DNA of 53,490 nt from Halalkalicoccus subterraneus. GTDB lineage: Archaea; Halobacteriota; Halobacteria; Halobacteriales; Halalkalicoccaceae. Positions 23,669-31,099 of the stretch are shown here, piece by piece; positions within the stretch are counted from its first letter, which is position 1, and each line of letters begins with the position of its first letter. The translations under genes and the position numbers were made by a program. The stretch lies in contig NZ_RDQG01000008.1 of NCBI RefSeq assembly GCF_003697815.1, positions 1 to 53,490 of the forward strand, in the 5' to 3' direction. Below the pieces are notes generated by a model that did no database searches, was not told where the DNA came from, and saw only the letters and a list, made by a program, of their open reading frames with translations.

Positions 23669-24346
23669 TTACTGAACCGCCTCCGCGACCGGGGCGACCC
23701 GGACGTGGCGGGCGACGTCCTCGGGCAGCGAGACGCGGCCGTCCGCGGTGCTGACGGTCACCATCCCGAACGGGGCGACCTCCTCGACGGACAGGGAGAC
23801 GCCGGGGTTGACCCCGCGTTCCGAGAGGTATTCGAGGACGGTGGGGTCCCGATCGCTCACTTCGCGGACCTCGACGGTTTCGCCCTCGCCGCACTCGGCG
23901 AGCGCCTCGCCGGTCGGCTCGGCGGGCGGCTCTAAGTCCGCGTTCGGGATCGGCGCGCCGTGGGGATCGACCGTCGGATCCTCGAGAGTCGCCGCCACAC
24001 GCTCCTCGAAGACCTCGCTGATGTGGTGTTCGAGCCGATCGGCCTCGTCGTGGACCTCGCTCCACGTGAAATCGAGGTGCTCGGTGAGGTACGCTTCGAG
24101 CAGCCGGTGGTGGCGGACCACTTCGAGGGCGACGCGCTCGCCGTCGGTCGTGAGGGTCACGCCCTTGTACTTCTCGCGGTCGGCCAGTCCCCGCTCCGCG
24201 AGTTTCGAGAGCATACTCGTCACCGTCGGCGGCGTCACGTCGAGGTGTTCGGCGATCGCCGACGTTCGCACGCGCTCGCCGTCCCCACCGTCTTGGAGCT
24301 GGTAGATGGCCTTGAGGTAGTCCTCCATGACGGCACTGAGCATCAT
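23669..24346 (-). CDS. DtxR/MntR-family metal-dependent transcriptional regulator
   Basis: 225 residues. Winged helix at residues ~7-70 (VMEDYLKAIYQLQ ... TPPTVTSMLSKLAERGL), dimerisation/metal domain with HHRLLEAYLTEHL, HDEADRLEHHIS (~80-120), and a C-terminal SH3-like/FeoA domain (~150-225). Haloarchaeal relatives (SirR, Idr1/2) control iron or manganese uptake. A linker of acidic and Pro residues separates the domains. It has its own promoter overlapping a TTAG...CTAA pair, which could serve autoregulation. No metal transporter is adjacent, so targets lie elsewhere. Confidence 0.92.
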   Translation of the reverse strand: MMLSAVMEDYLKAIYQLQDGGDGERVRTSAIAEHLDVTPPTVTSMLSKLAERGLADREKYKGVTLTTDGERVALEVVRHHRLLEAYLTEHLDFTWSEVHDEADRLEHHISEVFEERVAATLEDPTVDPHGAPIPNADLEPPAEPTGEALAECGEGETVEVREVSDRDPTVLEYLSERGVNPGVSLSVEEVAPFGMVTVSTADGRVSLPEDVARHVRVAPVAEAVQ

Positions 24347-24354
24347 CGCTCGTA

Positions 24355-24390
24355 TTAGACGCGCCGAAATCCTAAGTCTATCGACGTCGA
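24355..24390 (-). promoter_or_regulatory. Promoter/operator region of the DtxR-type gene
   Basis: Minus-strand GACTTAGGA sits ~27 bp before the ATG at 24346. It forms half of TTAG-N13-CTAA (24355-24375), and a perfect palindrome TCGACGTCGA lies at 24381-24390. Either could be an operator; only the promoter spacing is convincing. Confidence 0.4.
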
Positions 24391-24485
24391 ATCGAGGTCC
24401 GCAGTCTCGCTGGCGACCGTAAACAGCGCCACACCACGACGCTCGTCGGTTTCACTGACTACGATCGGTTTCGACTCGGGAAGGT

Positions 24486-24883
24486 ACGGCTGAGGGGAGT
24501 AAGCCCCCTTCTGTTCGGCCCGGCATTCGGCTGAGCGCGCGCGCCCGTGTCCGGGCTACCATACGACGCTCTCGCATCGGGGCGCGGGCTTGCACCGTCG
24601 AGGATGGCCGTTCCATCCGTTCTCCGCCGTCGGCATTCGGTCGGTGACTCCCCTCCCTCACGGGTCGGGTTCGCGGACCTCATCACTCGGGCGAAGCGGT
24701 ATCGTTTCTGTTCCAGTGCCAGCGCTCTCGCGCTCCGGGTTTGCACCCGGTCGACTGCCCGGACGGTGGGGGGACTTTCCTCGTTTGCGTGCCCGTAGGA
24801 CACGAGACGGAGGAGGGATAGCCCTCCCGCGTGCAGTCGCGTCCGGCGGGTCATGCCACGGTGGCCGGGCTCCCTCTGCCGGG
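24486..24883 (-). ncRNA. rnpB: RNase P RNA (archaeal type A)
   Basis: ~398 nt on the minus strand. CR-I is GAGGAAAGTCCCCCC (24782 down to 24768) and CR-V is ACAGAAGGGGGCTTACT (24514 down to 24498), the two universal motifs that build helix P4. The ends pair as P1: GGCAGAGGG at the 5' end with CCCTCAGCC at the 3' end, one A-A mismatch. The catalytic RNA matures tRNA 5' ends. Ends are estimated from P1 and may be off by a few bases. All open frames across it are spurious. Confidence 0.95.
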
Positions 24884-24901
24884 TTATTCTACTCGGCTGG
24901 C

Positions 24902-24912
24902 GCGAATAAGTC
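24902..24912 (-). promoter_or_regulatory. Promoter box of RNase P RNA
   Basis: Minus-strand GACTTATTCGC ~25 bp before the predicted RNA 5' end near 24883. Confidence 0.6.
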
Positions 24913-24985
24913 GTTCGCTCGGGGGTCGTCAGACGCATCGGCCGGAACAGAAGGTTTCAAGTCCGATACTCCCGACATACGGGAT

Positions 24986-25594
24986 ATGTCCGAGGCCCAG
25001 GCCGTACGCCTGAACTACGAGGACGGTCTTCGAGCCGTCGAGTTGGCGCGCGAAGCGATCGAGTCATACGTCTGTCATGGCCAGCGCGAACAGCCCGGTA
25101 GCATGCGCGAGGCGTTCTACCAGCGGACGGGCGCGCTCGTGCGCATCGAATCCACCCGCGGGCGGGGAAGCCTGCGGGGCTGTGCCGGTTCGTACCAGAC
25201 CGACGAGCAGTTGGGCCACGCGATCGTCGACGCCGCGATCACCGCCGCCAGCGACGACTCCTGTGGATCCGAGCTCAACGCGTCGGAACTCAACAGCGTG
25301 GTCGTCTCGACCTGTATCGTCCGGGACGTGCTGTTGACCGACGACCCGCTTGCCGACCTCGAACTCGGCACCCACGGCGTCGCGATCGACGCCGGCGATC
25401 GCGGCGGGTGGCTCTACCCGACGATCCCCGTCGAGAACGACTGGAGCGCCCGCGAGTACCTCGAGCGGGCCTGCCGGAAGGCCCGCCTCCCGCCGACCGC
25501 CTGGCAGGACGAGGACGTGATGGTCGTCCTGTTCAGCGGCGAGGTCTTCCGCGAGCGCGAGCCCAACGGTTCGATCGAGCACCTCTCCCTATAG
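24986..25594 (+). CDS. AMMECR1-domain protein
   Basis: 202 residues. The diagnostic blocks are LRGCAGSYQTDEQLGHAIVDAA (conserved LRGCxG, ~residues 66-87), DDPLADLELGTHGVAI and LYPTIPVENDWSAREYLERA, a match to the AMMECR1 family found in all archaea. Biochemical function is not established; partners with Memo-like or radical-SAM proteins occur elsewhere but not here. The ATG at 24986 is chosen because the family begins here; the longer frame runs through the RNase P RNA. Its last 6 bp overlap pncB on the opposite strand. Confidence 0.9.
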   Translation: MSEAQAVRLNYEDGLRAVELAREAIESYVCHGQREQPGSMREAFYQRTGALVRIESTRGRGSLRGCAGSYQTDEQLGHAIVDAAITAASDDSCGSELNASELNSVVVSTCIVRDVLLTDDPLADLELGTHGVAIDAGDRGGWLYPTIPVENDWSAREYLERACRKARLPPTAWQDEDVMVVLFSGEVFREREPNGSIEHLSL

Positions 25595-26728
25595 AACGCG
25601 CTCCGCGTCCGCCCGTATCCGTTCTTCCGCCGCCTCGATACCGAACTCCCGAGCGACTTCGCCGCCCTCGACCAGTGGCTCCAACAGCGCCTCGCCCTCG
25701 GGTCCCTCGCGGTCCGCTAGGGCGACGTGGTGGCCTCCGTCGTCGGTTCTGTAGACCTCCTTCACTCCGGGGAGTTTCCCCCGCTTGGAGATCGACTCGC
25801 TCTCGATCTCGACGATGTCGAGCGCGAAGTCGACCGGGTCGGCACTCGTGATCGCCCCGCCGACGCCGAACCCCTCGGCGACCCCCCGAAGTTCGCGCAG
25901 GTCCCCCGGACCGAGCCCGCCCGAAGCGAAGATCCCGACGTCCTCGTAGCCCCGCGAGTCGAGATGCCAGCGCAGCTCCCTGAGGATGTGTTCGAAATCG
26001 CCGCGCCGAGACCCGGTAGTGTCGATCCGGACGCTGTCCAGGTCGTCGCCCAGCGCCTCGATCGCCCCGAGCACCTCCTCGATCTCGTCCGAGAAGGTAT
26101 CACAGAGCGCGATTCGTGGGACCTCCTCGGGGACGGCCTCGTCGAAGGCCCGGAAGGCTTCCTCTTGGTTGCCCCGACCGAAACAGAGCAACAGGGCGTG
26201 GGGCATCGTGCCGCCGGCCTCCCGTCCCAGGACTTCGCCGGCGGCCACGTGCGAGAACCCGTCGAGTCCGGCGACCAGCGCCGCACGCTCGACGGTCGGC
26301 GCGAGCATCGGGTGGAGGTGGCGCGCGCCGAACGAGAGCACCTGCGAGTCGGGGGCCGCCCGCCGCACATCGAGGGCGGCCGTGAGGAACGCGCTCGCCT
26401 GCGAGAGGAAGCCGAGAATCGAGGTCTCGTAGCGCGCGAACTCGAGATACGGCCCCTCGATACGCATCACCGGGCCGCCGTCGAACAGCCGGCCCTCGCG
26501 GATCGCGTACGCGTCGATGTCGAGCCCCGAAAGGAGGTGTGCGACGTCCTTCACGCCGCCAACGGCCTCGAACTCGCCGGTGGGGAACTGGTCGGCGGTC
26601 ACCTCGGCGACGACGTGAGGGTTTTTGTTAGCGTGTTCGAGCGTCGTCTCCGTGCGAAGGAAGTAGGCGTCGGTCGCGGTTCCCTCGCGGATCGCCTCCG
26701 GGGAGAGCGTCTCGAAGGGGTTGTCCAT
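25589..26728 (-). CDS. pncB: Nicotinate phosphoribosyltransferase
   Basis: 379 residues. Family features: ATDAYFLRTETTLEH at the N-terminus, the SFGARHLHP block (~residue 130), RIDTTGSRRGDFEHI with the PRPP-side residues (~230), and FASGGLGPGDLREL (~260). It converts nicotinate and PRPP to nicotinate mononucleotide in NAD salvage. The short archaeal form lacks the N-terminal extension of bacterial PncB. A cysteine hydrolase that could supply nicotinate lies 1.7 kb away. A T-run promoter is 27 bp upstream. Confidence 0.9.
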   Translation of the reverse strand: MDNPFETLSPEAIREGTATDAYFLRTETTLEHANKNPHVVAEVTADQFPTGEFEAVGGVKDVAHLLSGLDIDAYAIREGRLFDGGPVMRIEGPYLEFARYETSILGFLSQASAFLTAALDVRRAAPDSQVLSFGARHLHPMLAPTVERAALVAGLDGFSHVAAGEVLGREAGGTMPHALLLCFGRGNQEEAFRAFDEAVPEEVPRIALCDTFSDEIEEVLGAIEALGDDLDSVRIDTTGSRRGDFEHILRELRWHLDSRGYEDVGIFASGGLGPGDLRELRGVAEGFGVGGAITSADPVDFALDIVEIESESISKRGKLPGVKEVYRTDDGGHHVALADREGPEGEALLEPLVEGGEVAREFGIEAAEERIRADAERVL

Positions 26729-26750
26729 ACGGCGAGTTCGGTGGGCGACC

Positions 26751-26760
26751 TCGAAAAAAC
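26751..26760 (-). promoter_or_regulatory. Promoter box of pncB
   Basis: Minus-strand GGTTTTTTCG ~27 bp before the ATG at 26728; leaderless. Confidence 0.55.
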
Positions 26761-26767
26761 CACGTGG

Positions 26768-28330
26768 TTAGCGCCGTCGGACGAGGAGGTAGGCCGCGAT
26801 TGCCAGTGTAGCGAGCGCGACCGGGATCCCGAACCCGGGCAACGCGTCGCCCGTGTCTTCCGCGTCGTCCCCATCGCCGTCCTCGCGTGTGGGTTCGTCG
26901 GCGGTCTCGCCCGGACTCCCCCCGGTTCCGGGCCGGGCGTCCCCGGAAACCGCCGCGAGCGCGTCGACCGTGGGCGCGTGGGTGATCGTCACCGTCTCCT
27001 CGTCGACGGTCACGTGGTAGGCTCCCTCGTAGCCGCCGTCGTCGATACGGTAGGTGTCGGGTTCGACCCGCTCGCCGCCCCAGTAGGCGAGCAGGTCGTC
27101 GAACCCGGCGGCGAAGGTGTCGGCATCGTCGGGTGAGTCCCACGCCAGCCTCCAGACGTAGCCGATCTCCTCACTGTTCTCGTAGACGTGCAGTCGGTCG
27201 CCGTCCCAGCCGGTGGCGTACTCGTGGCCGTACTCGAAGGCGCCGTAGGCCGGCGGTTCGGACCCCTCGTAGGTGAACCACTCGTCCGCGGGGATCACCC
27301 AGTCCTGTCCGCCGCTGTCGTAGAGGGGGTTGATGAACATCGTCGTGACGGCGGCCATTCCGAGCCGGTCGTAGTCGGGGCCGGTGTCGGGTTCGAGACG
27401 CTCCCAGTCGCCCGAGTTGGTGTCCTCGATCGCCACGTCGCGGGGCTGGTCGGCCGGGTAGGCCGCGGGGTCGATCACCTGCTCGGTAGTCACGGGTGGT
27501 TCGTCGTAGAGATCGTTGACGGCCGCCCAACCACCGGCCTCGTGAACCGACTCGATGAACGTCGGGCCCGAGTCGTAGGGGTAGAAATCGAGCAGGAGCA
27601 ACCCGAGGTTCGCGGGCTGGTCGGGCTGTTCGCCCTCGCCGGGTTCGGCGTCGGCCGGAATCAGACACTCCCACTCCTCGCCACAGCGCTGTTCGTAGAG
27701 CGTCTCGAGGTAGACCGCGTCGCCCTCGATCAGCCCGAGTTCGGCGCTCGACCCGTCCTGTGTGCGGCTGTCGTAGCCCGCGAGGCCCCACTCCTGATCC
27801 TGGTAGGCGTGAACGAGCTCGTGGGCGAGCGTGAGTTCGTTTACCCGTGGTTCCTCCGCGTTCGAGACGAGGACGATCTCGGCGGTTTCCGAGGAGTAGA
27901 AGCCGGCGACCGCGGTGTCCATGTTCTCGTTTTGGACCGCGGTGGCGTTCTCGTCGCCCCCGACGAGAAACAGCGCTCGAAGCTTCGCGTTCTCGAAGGC
28001 GGCGCGGTCTTCGGGGGGGTTCGCGCCCAGTCCCGCGTACTCGCTCCGGAACTCCTCGCGGGTGACGACCGTCACGGACGGGCGCTCCTCGAACTCGACG
28101 CCCCGGATCGACTCGATGCGAACCATCGAACGCTCGACGACGGCTTCGAGTTCGGCGTCGGAGAGGCCCTCGTCCGCACTGAGCCCGAGTTCGTCGTCGG
28201 CGTCGGCCCCGGCCCCGCGCCAGTCGGCGTCAGTTTGGGCCGCGGCGGGTTCGCTCGGCGCGAGCGGCGCGCCGGTGGCGACGACCACCACACAGAGGGT
28301 GAGGACGACGAGGGCGATGGGGCGGCGCAT
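26768..28330 (-). CDS. Secreted surface protein with HExxH motif and PGF-CTERM anchor (Hvo_1808-like)
   Basis: 520 residues from the ATG at 28330. Sec-type signal MRRPIALVVLTLCVVVVATG. A helix with TLAHELVHAYQDQEWG (HExxH, ~residues 168-183) is followed ~25 residues later by GLIEGDAVYLE, whose Glu could be the third zinc ligand. The tail is an acidic, Gly/Thr-rich stalk, then PGFGIPVALATLAIAAYL and three Arg: the PGF-CTERM signal processed by archaeosortase for lipid attachment. So a probable cell-surface zinc peptidase; only the family name Hvo_1808 is recalled, activity is inferred. Confidence 0.85.
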   Translation of the reverse strand: MRRPIALVVLTLCVVVVATGAPLAPSEPAAAQTDADWRGAGADADDELGLSADEGLSDAELEAVVERSMVRIESIRGVEFEERPSVTVVTREEFRSEYAGLGANPPEDRAAFENAKLRALFLVGGDENATAVQNENMDTAVAGFYSSETAEIVLVSNAEEPRVNELTLAHELVHAYQDQEWGLAGYDSRTQDGSSAELGLIEGDAVYLETLYEQRCGEEWECLIPADAEPGEGEQPDQPANLGLLLLDFYPYDSGPTFIESVHEAGGWAAVNDLYDEPPVTTEQVIDPAAYPADQPRDVAIEDTNSGDWERLEPDTGPDYDRLGMAAVTTMFINPLYDSGGQDWVIPADEWFTYEGSEPPAYGAFEYGHEYATGWDGDRLHVYENSEEIGYVWRLAWDSPDDADTFAAGFDDLLAYWGGERVEPDTYRIDDGGYEGAYHVTVDEETVTITHAPTVDALAAVSGDARPGTGGSPGETADEPTREDGDGDDAEDTGDALPGFGIPVALATLAIAAYLLVRRR

Positions 28331-28408
28331 ACTCGATGCAGGGAGGCCCACGTGAAAAACGTATCCGCCAGCCCGTACAGTTAGGGCGATCGACACCCAA
28401 CACGGGAT

Positions 28409-28981
28409 ATGGAGTTCGATCCCGAATCGACGGTGCTGATCGTCGTCGACATGCAGAACGGCTTCTGTCACGAGGAGGGGAGCCTGTACGCGCCCGCGAG
28501 CGGGGCGGCGATCGACCCGGTAGGGGAGGTCATCGAGACCGTCCGCGAAGCGGGCGCACAGGTGCTCTACACGCGGGACGTCCACCCGCCCGGCCAGTTC
28601 GACGGGAACCACTACTACGACGAGTTCGACCGCTGGGGCGAGCACGTCCTCGAAGGGTCGTGGGAGGCGGAAATCGTCGCGGAGCTCGCTCCTGACGAGG
28701 AGGATCATGTCGTCGAGAAACACACCTACGACGCCTTCCACGACACCGAACTGGAGGGATGGCTCCGTGCCCGAGGTATCGACGACCTGCTGATCTGTGG
28801 CACGCTGGCGAACGTCTGCGTCCTTCATACGGCCGGCAGCGCCGGGTTGCGGGACTTCAGGCCGGTCGTGATCGAGGATTCGTTGGGGTACATCGAGGAG
28901 GACCACCGGGAGTACGCCGTCGAGCACTCCGAATGGCTGTTCGGCGAGGCGATGAGAAGGGCCGACATCGAGTTCGAGTGA
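28409..28981 (+). CDS. Isochorismatase-family cysteine hydrolase (nicotinamidase-like)
   Basis: 190 residues. Catalytic triad: Asp14 in VVDMQNGF, Lys in VEKHTYDAF (~99), and Cys in CGTLANVCVLHTA (~136). Metal-site residues resemble nicotinamidase (Asp and His in TRDVHPPGQ). Near pncB this is a reasonable nicotinamidase (PncA) candidate: nicotinamide to nicotinate, then to NaMN. Other isochorismatase-fold amidases have the same triad, so the substrate is not certain. Divergent from the Hvo_1808-like gene. Confidence 0.87.
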   Translation: MEFDPESTVLIVVDMQNGFCHEEGSLYAPASGAAIDPVGEVIETVREAGAQVLYTRDVHPPGQFDGNHYYDEFDRWGEHVLEGSWEAEIVAELAPDEEDHVVEKHTYDAFHDTELEGWLRARGIDDLLICGTLANVCVLHTAGSAGLRDFRPVVIEDSLGYIEEDHREYAVEHSEWLFGEAMRRADIEFE

Positions 28982-29032
28982 GGGGAAGGGAAACGGACAT
29001 CCACGCCGGCTGGCGGCGGTTCGTGCCGACGG

Positions 29033-29488
29033 TCAGTCGGCACGGAACAGCCGGTAGGCGCCCTGACCGGTCGCGATGGGGGCGCGCCCCTCCGGCGTCT
29101 CGCTCTCGACGGTGATCTCGCTCACCCCGACGCTCCCCCCGGCGCGGATCACCTCCGCCGTGGCCGTGAGGTCGCTGGTCGCGCGTTCGAGGTAGTTGAC
29201 GTTCAGGTTGATCGTCGCCACGCCGCCCTCGAAGGGGTCGTCGAGGGTCGTCCGCAGCGCTAGCCCGCCGGCGGTATCGACCAGCGTGGCGGCGACCCCG
29301 CCGTTGATCTCCGGGCGGACGTCGCGGCCCTCCGGGTGGGCGTTGGTGAGCTTGTCGTCATACGGGATCGACATGACCATCCGGCCCTCCTCGAGGGAAT
29401 CGACGCGCGCGCCGAGCCACGAGAGGAACTCGTGGTGGTCGTCGATGTACGCTTGGAGGAACCCGCTGTCGACGGCGAGGTCGGTCAT
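29033..29488 (-). CDS. PaaI-type hotdog thioesterase
   Basis: 151 residues. Hotdog fold with GGVAATLVDTAGGLALRT (central helix, ~residues 63-80) and TINLNVNYLERATSDLTATA, typical of the PaaI/YbgC-like 4HBT group. Expected to hydrolyse acyl-CoA thioesters; the acyl group cannot be told. It is followed 30 bp downstream on the minus side by no further gene; the M23-like gene lies just upstream (31 bp) and they may be co-transcribed. Confidence 0.87.
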   Translation of the reverse strand: MTDLAVDSGFLQAYIDDHHEFLSWLGARVDSLEEGRMVMSIPYDDKLTNAHPEGRDVRPEINGGVAATLVDTAGGLALRTTLDDPFEGGVATINLNVNYLERATSDLTATAEVIRAGGSVGVSEITVESETPEGRAPIATGQGAYRLFRAD

Positions 29489-29518
29489 ACGTCACGTCCA
29501 GAGCCCGAGGACTTGTAC

Positions 29519-30337
29519 TCACCGGCATCGGATCTCGACTTCGACCCGGTCGCCGATCGAGAGGTCGTGACCCGGACGGACGAGTTTCGCGCCCAGCGTC
29601 TCCCGGCCGGCAGAGAGAGAAATCCCGGTGATCTCCTCGCCGTTGGCTCGCACCTCGATGGGGTTCCACTTGATGTGCCGCCCCGTCGCGGTGCCGATCC
29701 GCTCGCCGAGCAGCGAGACGGGCCCCGACGCGCCCGCGAACGCCCCGCCGCCCTCGTAGTGGGGGAGCCCACCATCGAGCGCCGTCTCTCCCGAGTCGTC
29801 GGCGATCCCCGCGAAGCGCTCGCCGGGGGAAGGGTGGGCGGGCGAATCGAGCACGGCGAAGGTCTCGCCGACGGCGTTGACGCGCCCGGTGCCGTCCCAC
29901 GCCACCGGTTCGACCGCACAGTCGAGGTCGATGGGGAGCGATCCGGAGGCTCGATACGGGTTCGCGTCGGGCGCGCGAAAGCCCAGATGGACGTGGTCGT
30001 CGACCCACGGAGCGAAAAAGCCCGCGCGAACGGTGGTTCCCAGCGGATCGCCGATTTCGACGTGCTCGCCCGCCGAAACGACGGGATCGACGTGGAGGAT
30101 CCGGGCGACGTGCTCCCCGCAGTCGATCAGGATCAGGTGGTCGTGATCGGGCGCGTAGGGTTTCGGCGGCGCGCGGACGGTCCGGACGTCGATCACCTCG
30201 CCGGAAACGGGACTCGGCGCGCCCTCCGCGGGATAGAGGTCGATCGCACGGCCCCGGTCGTGGGCGGCGTACGGGGAGTTGTAGAGGCTGAGCCGGGGAT
30301 ACCGCGCGAGGAGTTCGTGCGAGAGGGTGACGGACAT
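29519..30337 (-). CDS. M23/LytM-like beta-rich protein, probably enzymatically inactive or specialised
   Basis: 272 residues, no signal peptide. YAAHDRGRAIDLYP (~residues 24-37) resembles the HxxxxxD zinc motif and DDHVHLGFRAP (~113-123) the HxH motif of M23 (LytM) peptidases; between them SPVSGEVIDV and VSAGEHVEIGDPLG are the usual biotinyl/lipoyl-like hairpins. Archaea lack murein, so a role in cell-wall peptide cleavage is unlikely, and the protein seems cytoplasmic. The C-terminal half is a separate unknown beta domain. Function unknown. Confidence 0.7.
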   Translation of the reverse strand: MSVTLSHELLARYPRLSLYNSPYAAHDRGRAIDLYPAEGAPSPVSGEVIDVRTVRAPPKPYAPDHDHLILIDCGEHVARILHVDPVVSAGEHVEIGDPLGTTVRAGFFAPWVDDHVHLGFRAPDANPYRASGSLPIDLDCAVEPVAWDGTGRVNAVGETFAVLDSPAHPSPGERFAGIADDSGETALDGGLPHYEGGGAFAGASGPVSLLGERIGTATGRHIKWNPIEVRANGEEITGISLSAGRETLGAKLVRPGHDLSIGDRVEVEIRCR

Positions 30338-30355
30338 GCTCGGGGGTTCGGGCGC

Positions 30356-30366
30356 GAGGGTTTAGC
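30356..30366 (+). promoter_or_regulatory. Promoter box of the lipoate ligase gene
   Basis: GAGGGTTTAGC ~27 bp before the ATG at 30389. Confidence 0.5.
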
Positions 30367-30388
30367 CCCGTCGCCTTCTATCCTACCT

Positions 30389-31075
30389 ATGCGCGTGCTT
30401 CGGGGGCGGGCGGAGTCGATCGAGGCGGACCGTCGGGTGACGGCGGGGATGCTCGAACGGGCCGGCGAAACCCGCAAGCCAGCGGTCCGGGTCTGGACGC
30501 CCCATCGCCAGCTCGCCTTCGGTCGCCGGGACGCGAACGAACCGGACTACGGCGAAGCCTACGAAATCGCCGAGAAACGAGGGTTTCCGCCGGTGGAGCG
30601 AAGCGTCGGCGGCCGGGCGGTCGCCTACACCGGGACGACGCTCGCGTTCGCCCATGTGATCCCCATCGACGACCCCCGTGAGGGATTGAACGCCCGGTAC
30701 GACGGGGCGAGCGAGCGGGTGCGGGAGGCGCTCGCCAGCCTCGGCGTCACCGTCGAGCGCGGCGAACCCCCCGAGAGCTTCTGTCCGGGCGCCCACTCGC
30801 TGAGTACGGACGGAAAGATCGTCGGGATCGCCCAGCGCGTTACCAGTAGAACCGCGCTCGTCTCGGGGATCGTCGTCGTCGCCGACCGCGGGGAGATCGC
30901 GGGCGTGCTTTCTCCCGTGTACAATGCCCTCTCGATCTCCTTCGATCCCGACTCGGTGGGTAGCGTCGCACGGGCGGGCGGGCCGGATGACCCCGAGCGG
31001 GTCGCCCGGGCGATCGAGGACCGCTTGGTCGACGGCACTCCACAGAAGATCGAGCGGATCGACCGAAAGCCGTAG
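30389..31075 (+). CDS. Lipoate-protein ligase A-like (BPL/LplA family)
   Basis: 228 residues. Typical order: RVWTPHRQLAFGRRDA (ligand loop, ~residues 34-49), VERSVGGRAVAYTGTTLAFAH (RRxxGG-like, here RSVGG, ~68-88), and KIVGIAQRVTSRTALVSGI (conserved Lys, ~140-158). It should attach lipoate or octanoate to E2/GcvH proteins, or act as an octanoyltransferase. It is 24 bp before pyrC but that is probably chance. The first Arg of the RRxGGG motif is replaced, so activity should be treated as likely but not proven. Confidence 0.8.
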   Translation: MRVLRGRAESIEADRRVTAGMLERAGETRKPAVRVWTPHRQLAFGRRDANEPDYGEAYEIAEKRGFPPVERSVGGRAVAYTGTTLAFAHVIPIDDPREGLNARYDGASERVREALASLGVTVERGEPPESFCPGAHSLSTDGKIVGIAQRVTSRTALVSGIVVVADRGEIAGVLSPVYNALSISFDPDSVGSVARAGGPDDPERVARAIEDRLVDGTPQKIERIDRKP

Positions 31076-31099
31076 GCCGCGGGGCACAAGAGGGGAGGT

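Noticed and set aside
24459-24938. 159-aa minus-strand and several plus-strand frames near 24.5-24.9 kb
   Set aside because: They cover the RNase P RNA, whose CR-I, CR-V and P1 pairing explain the sequence.
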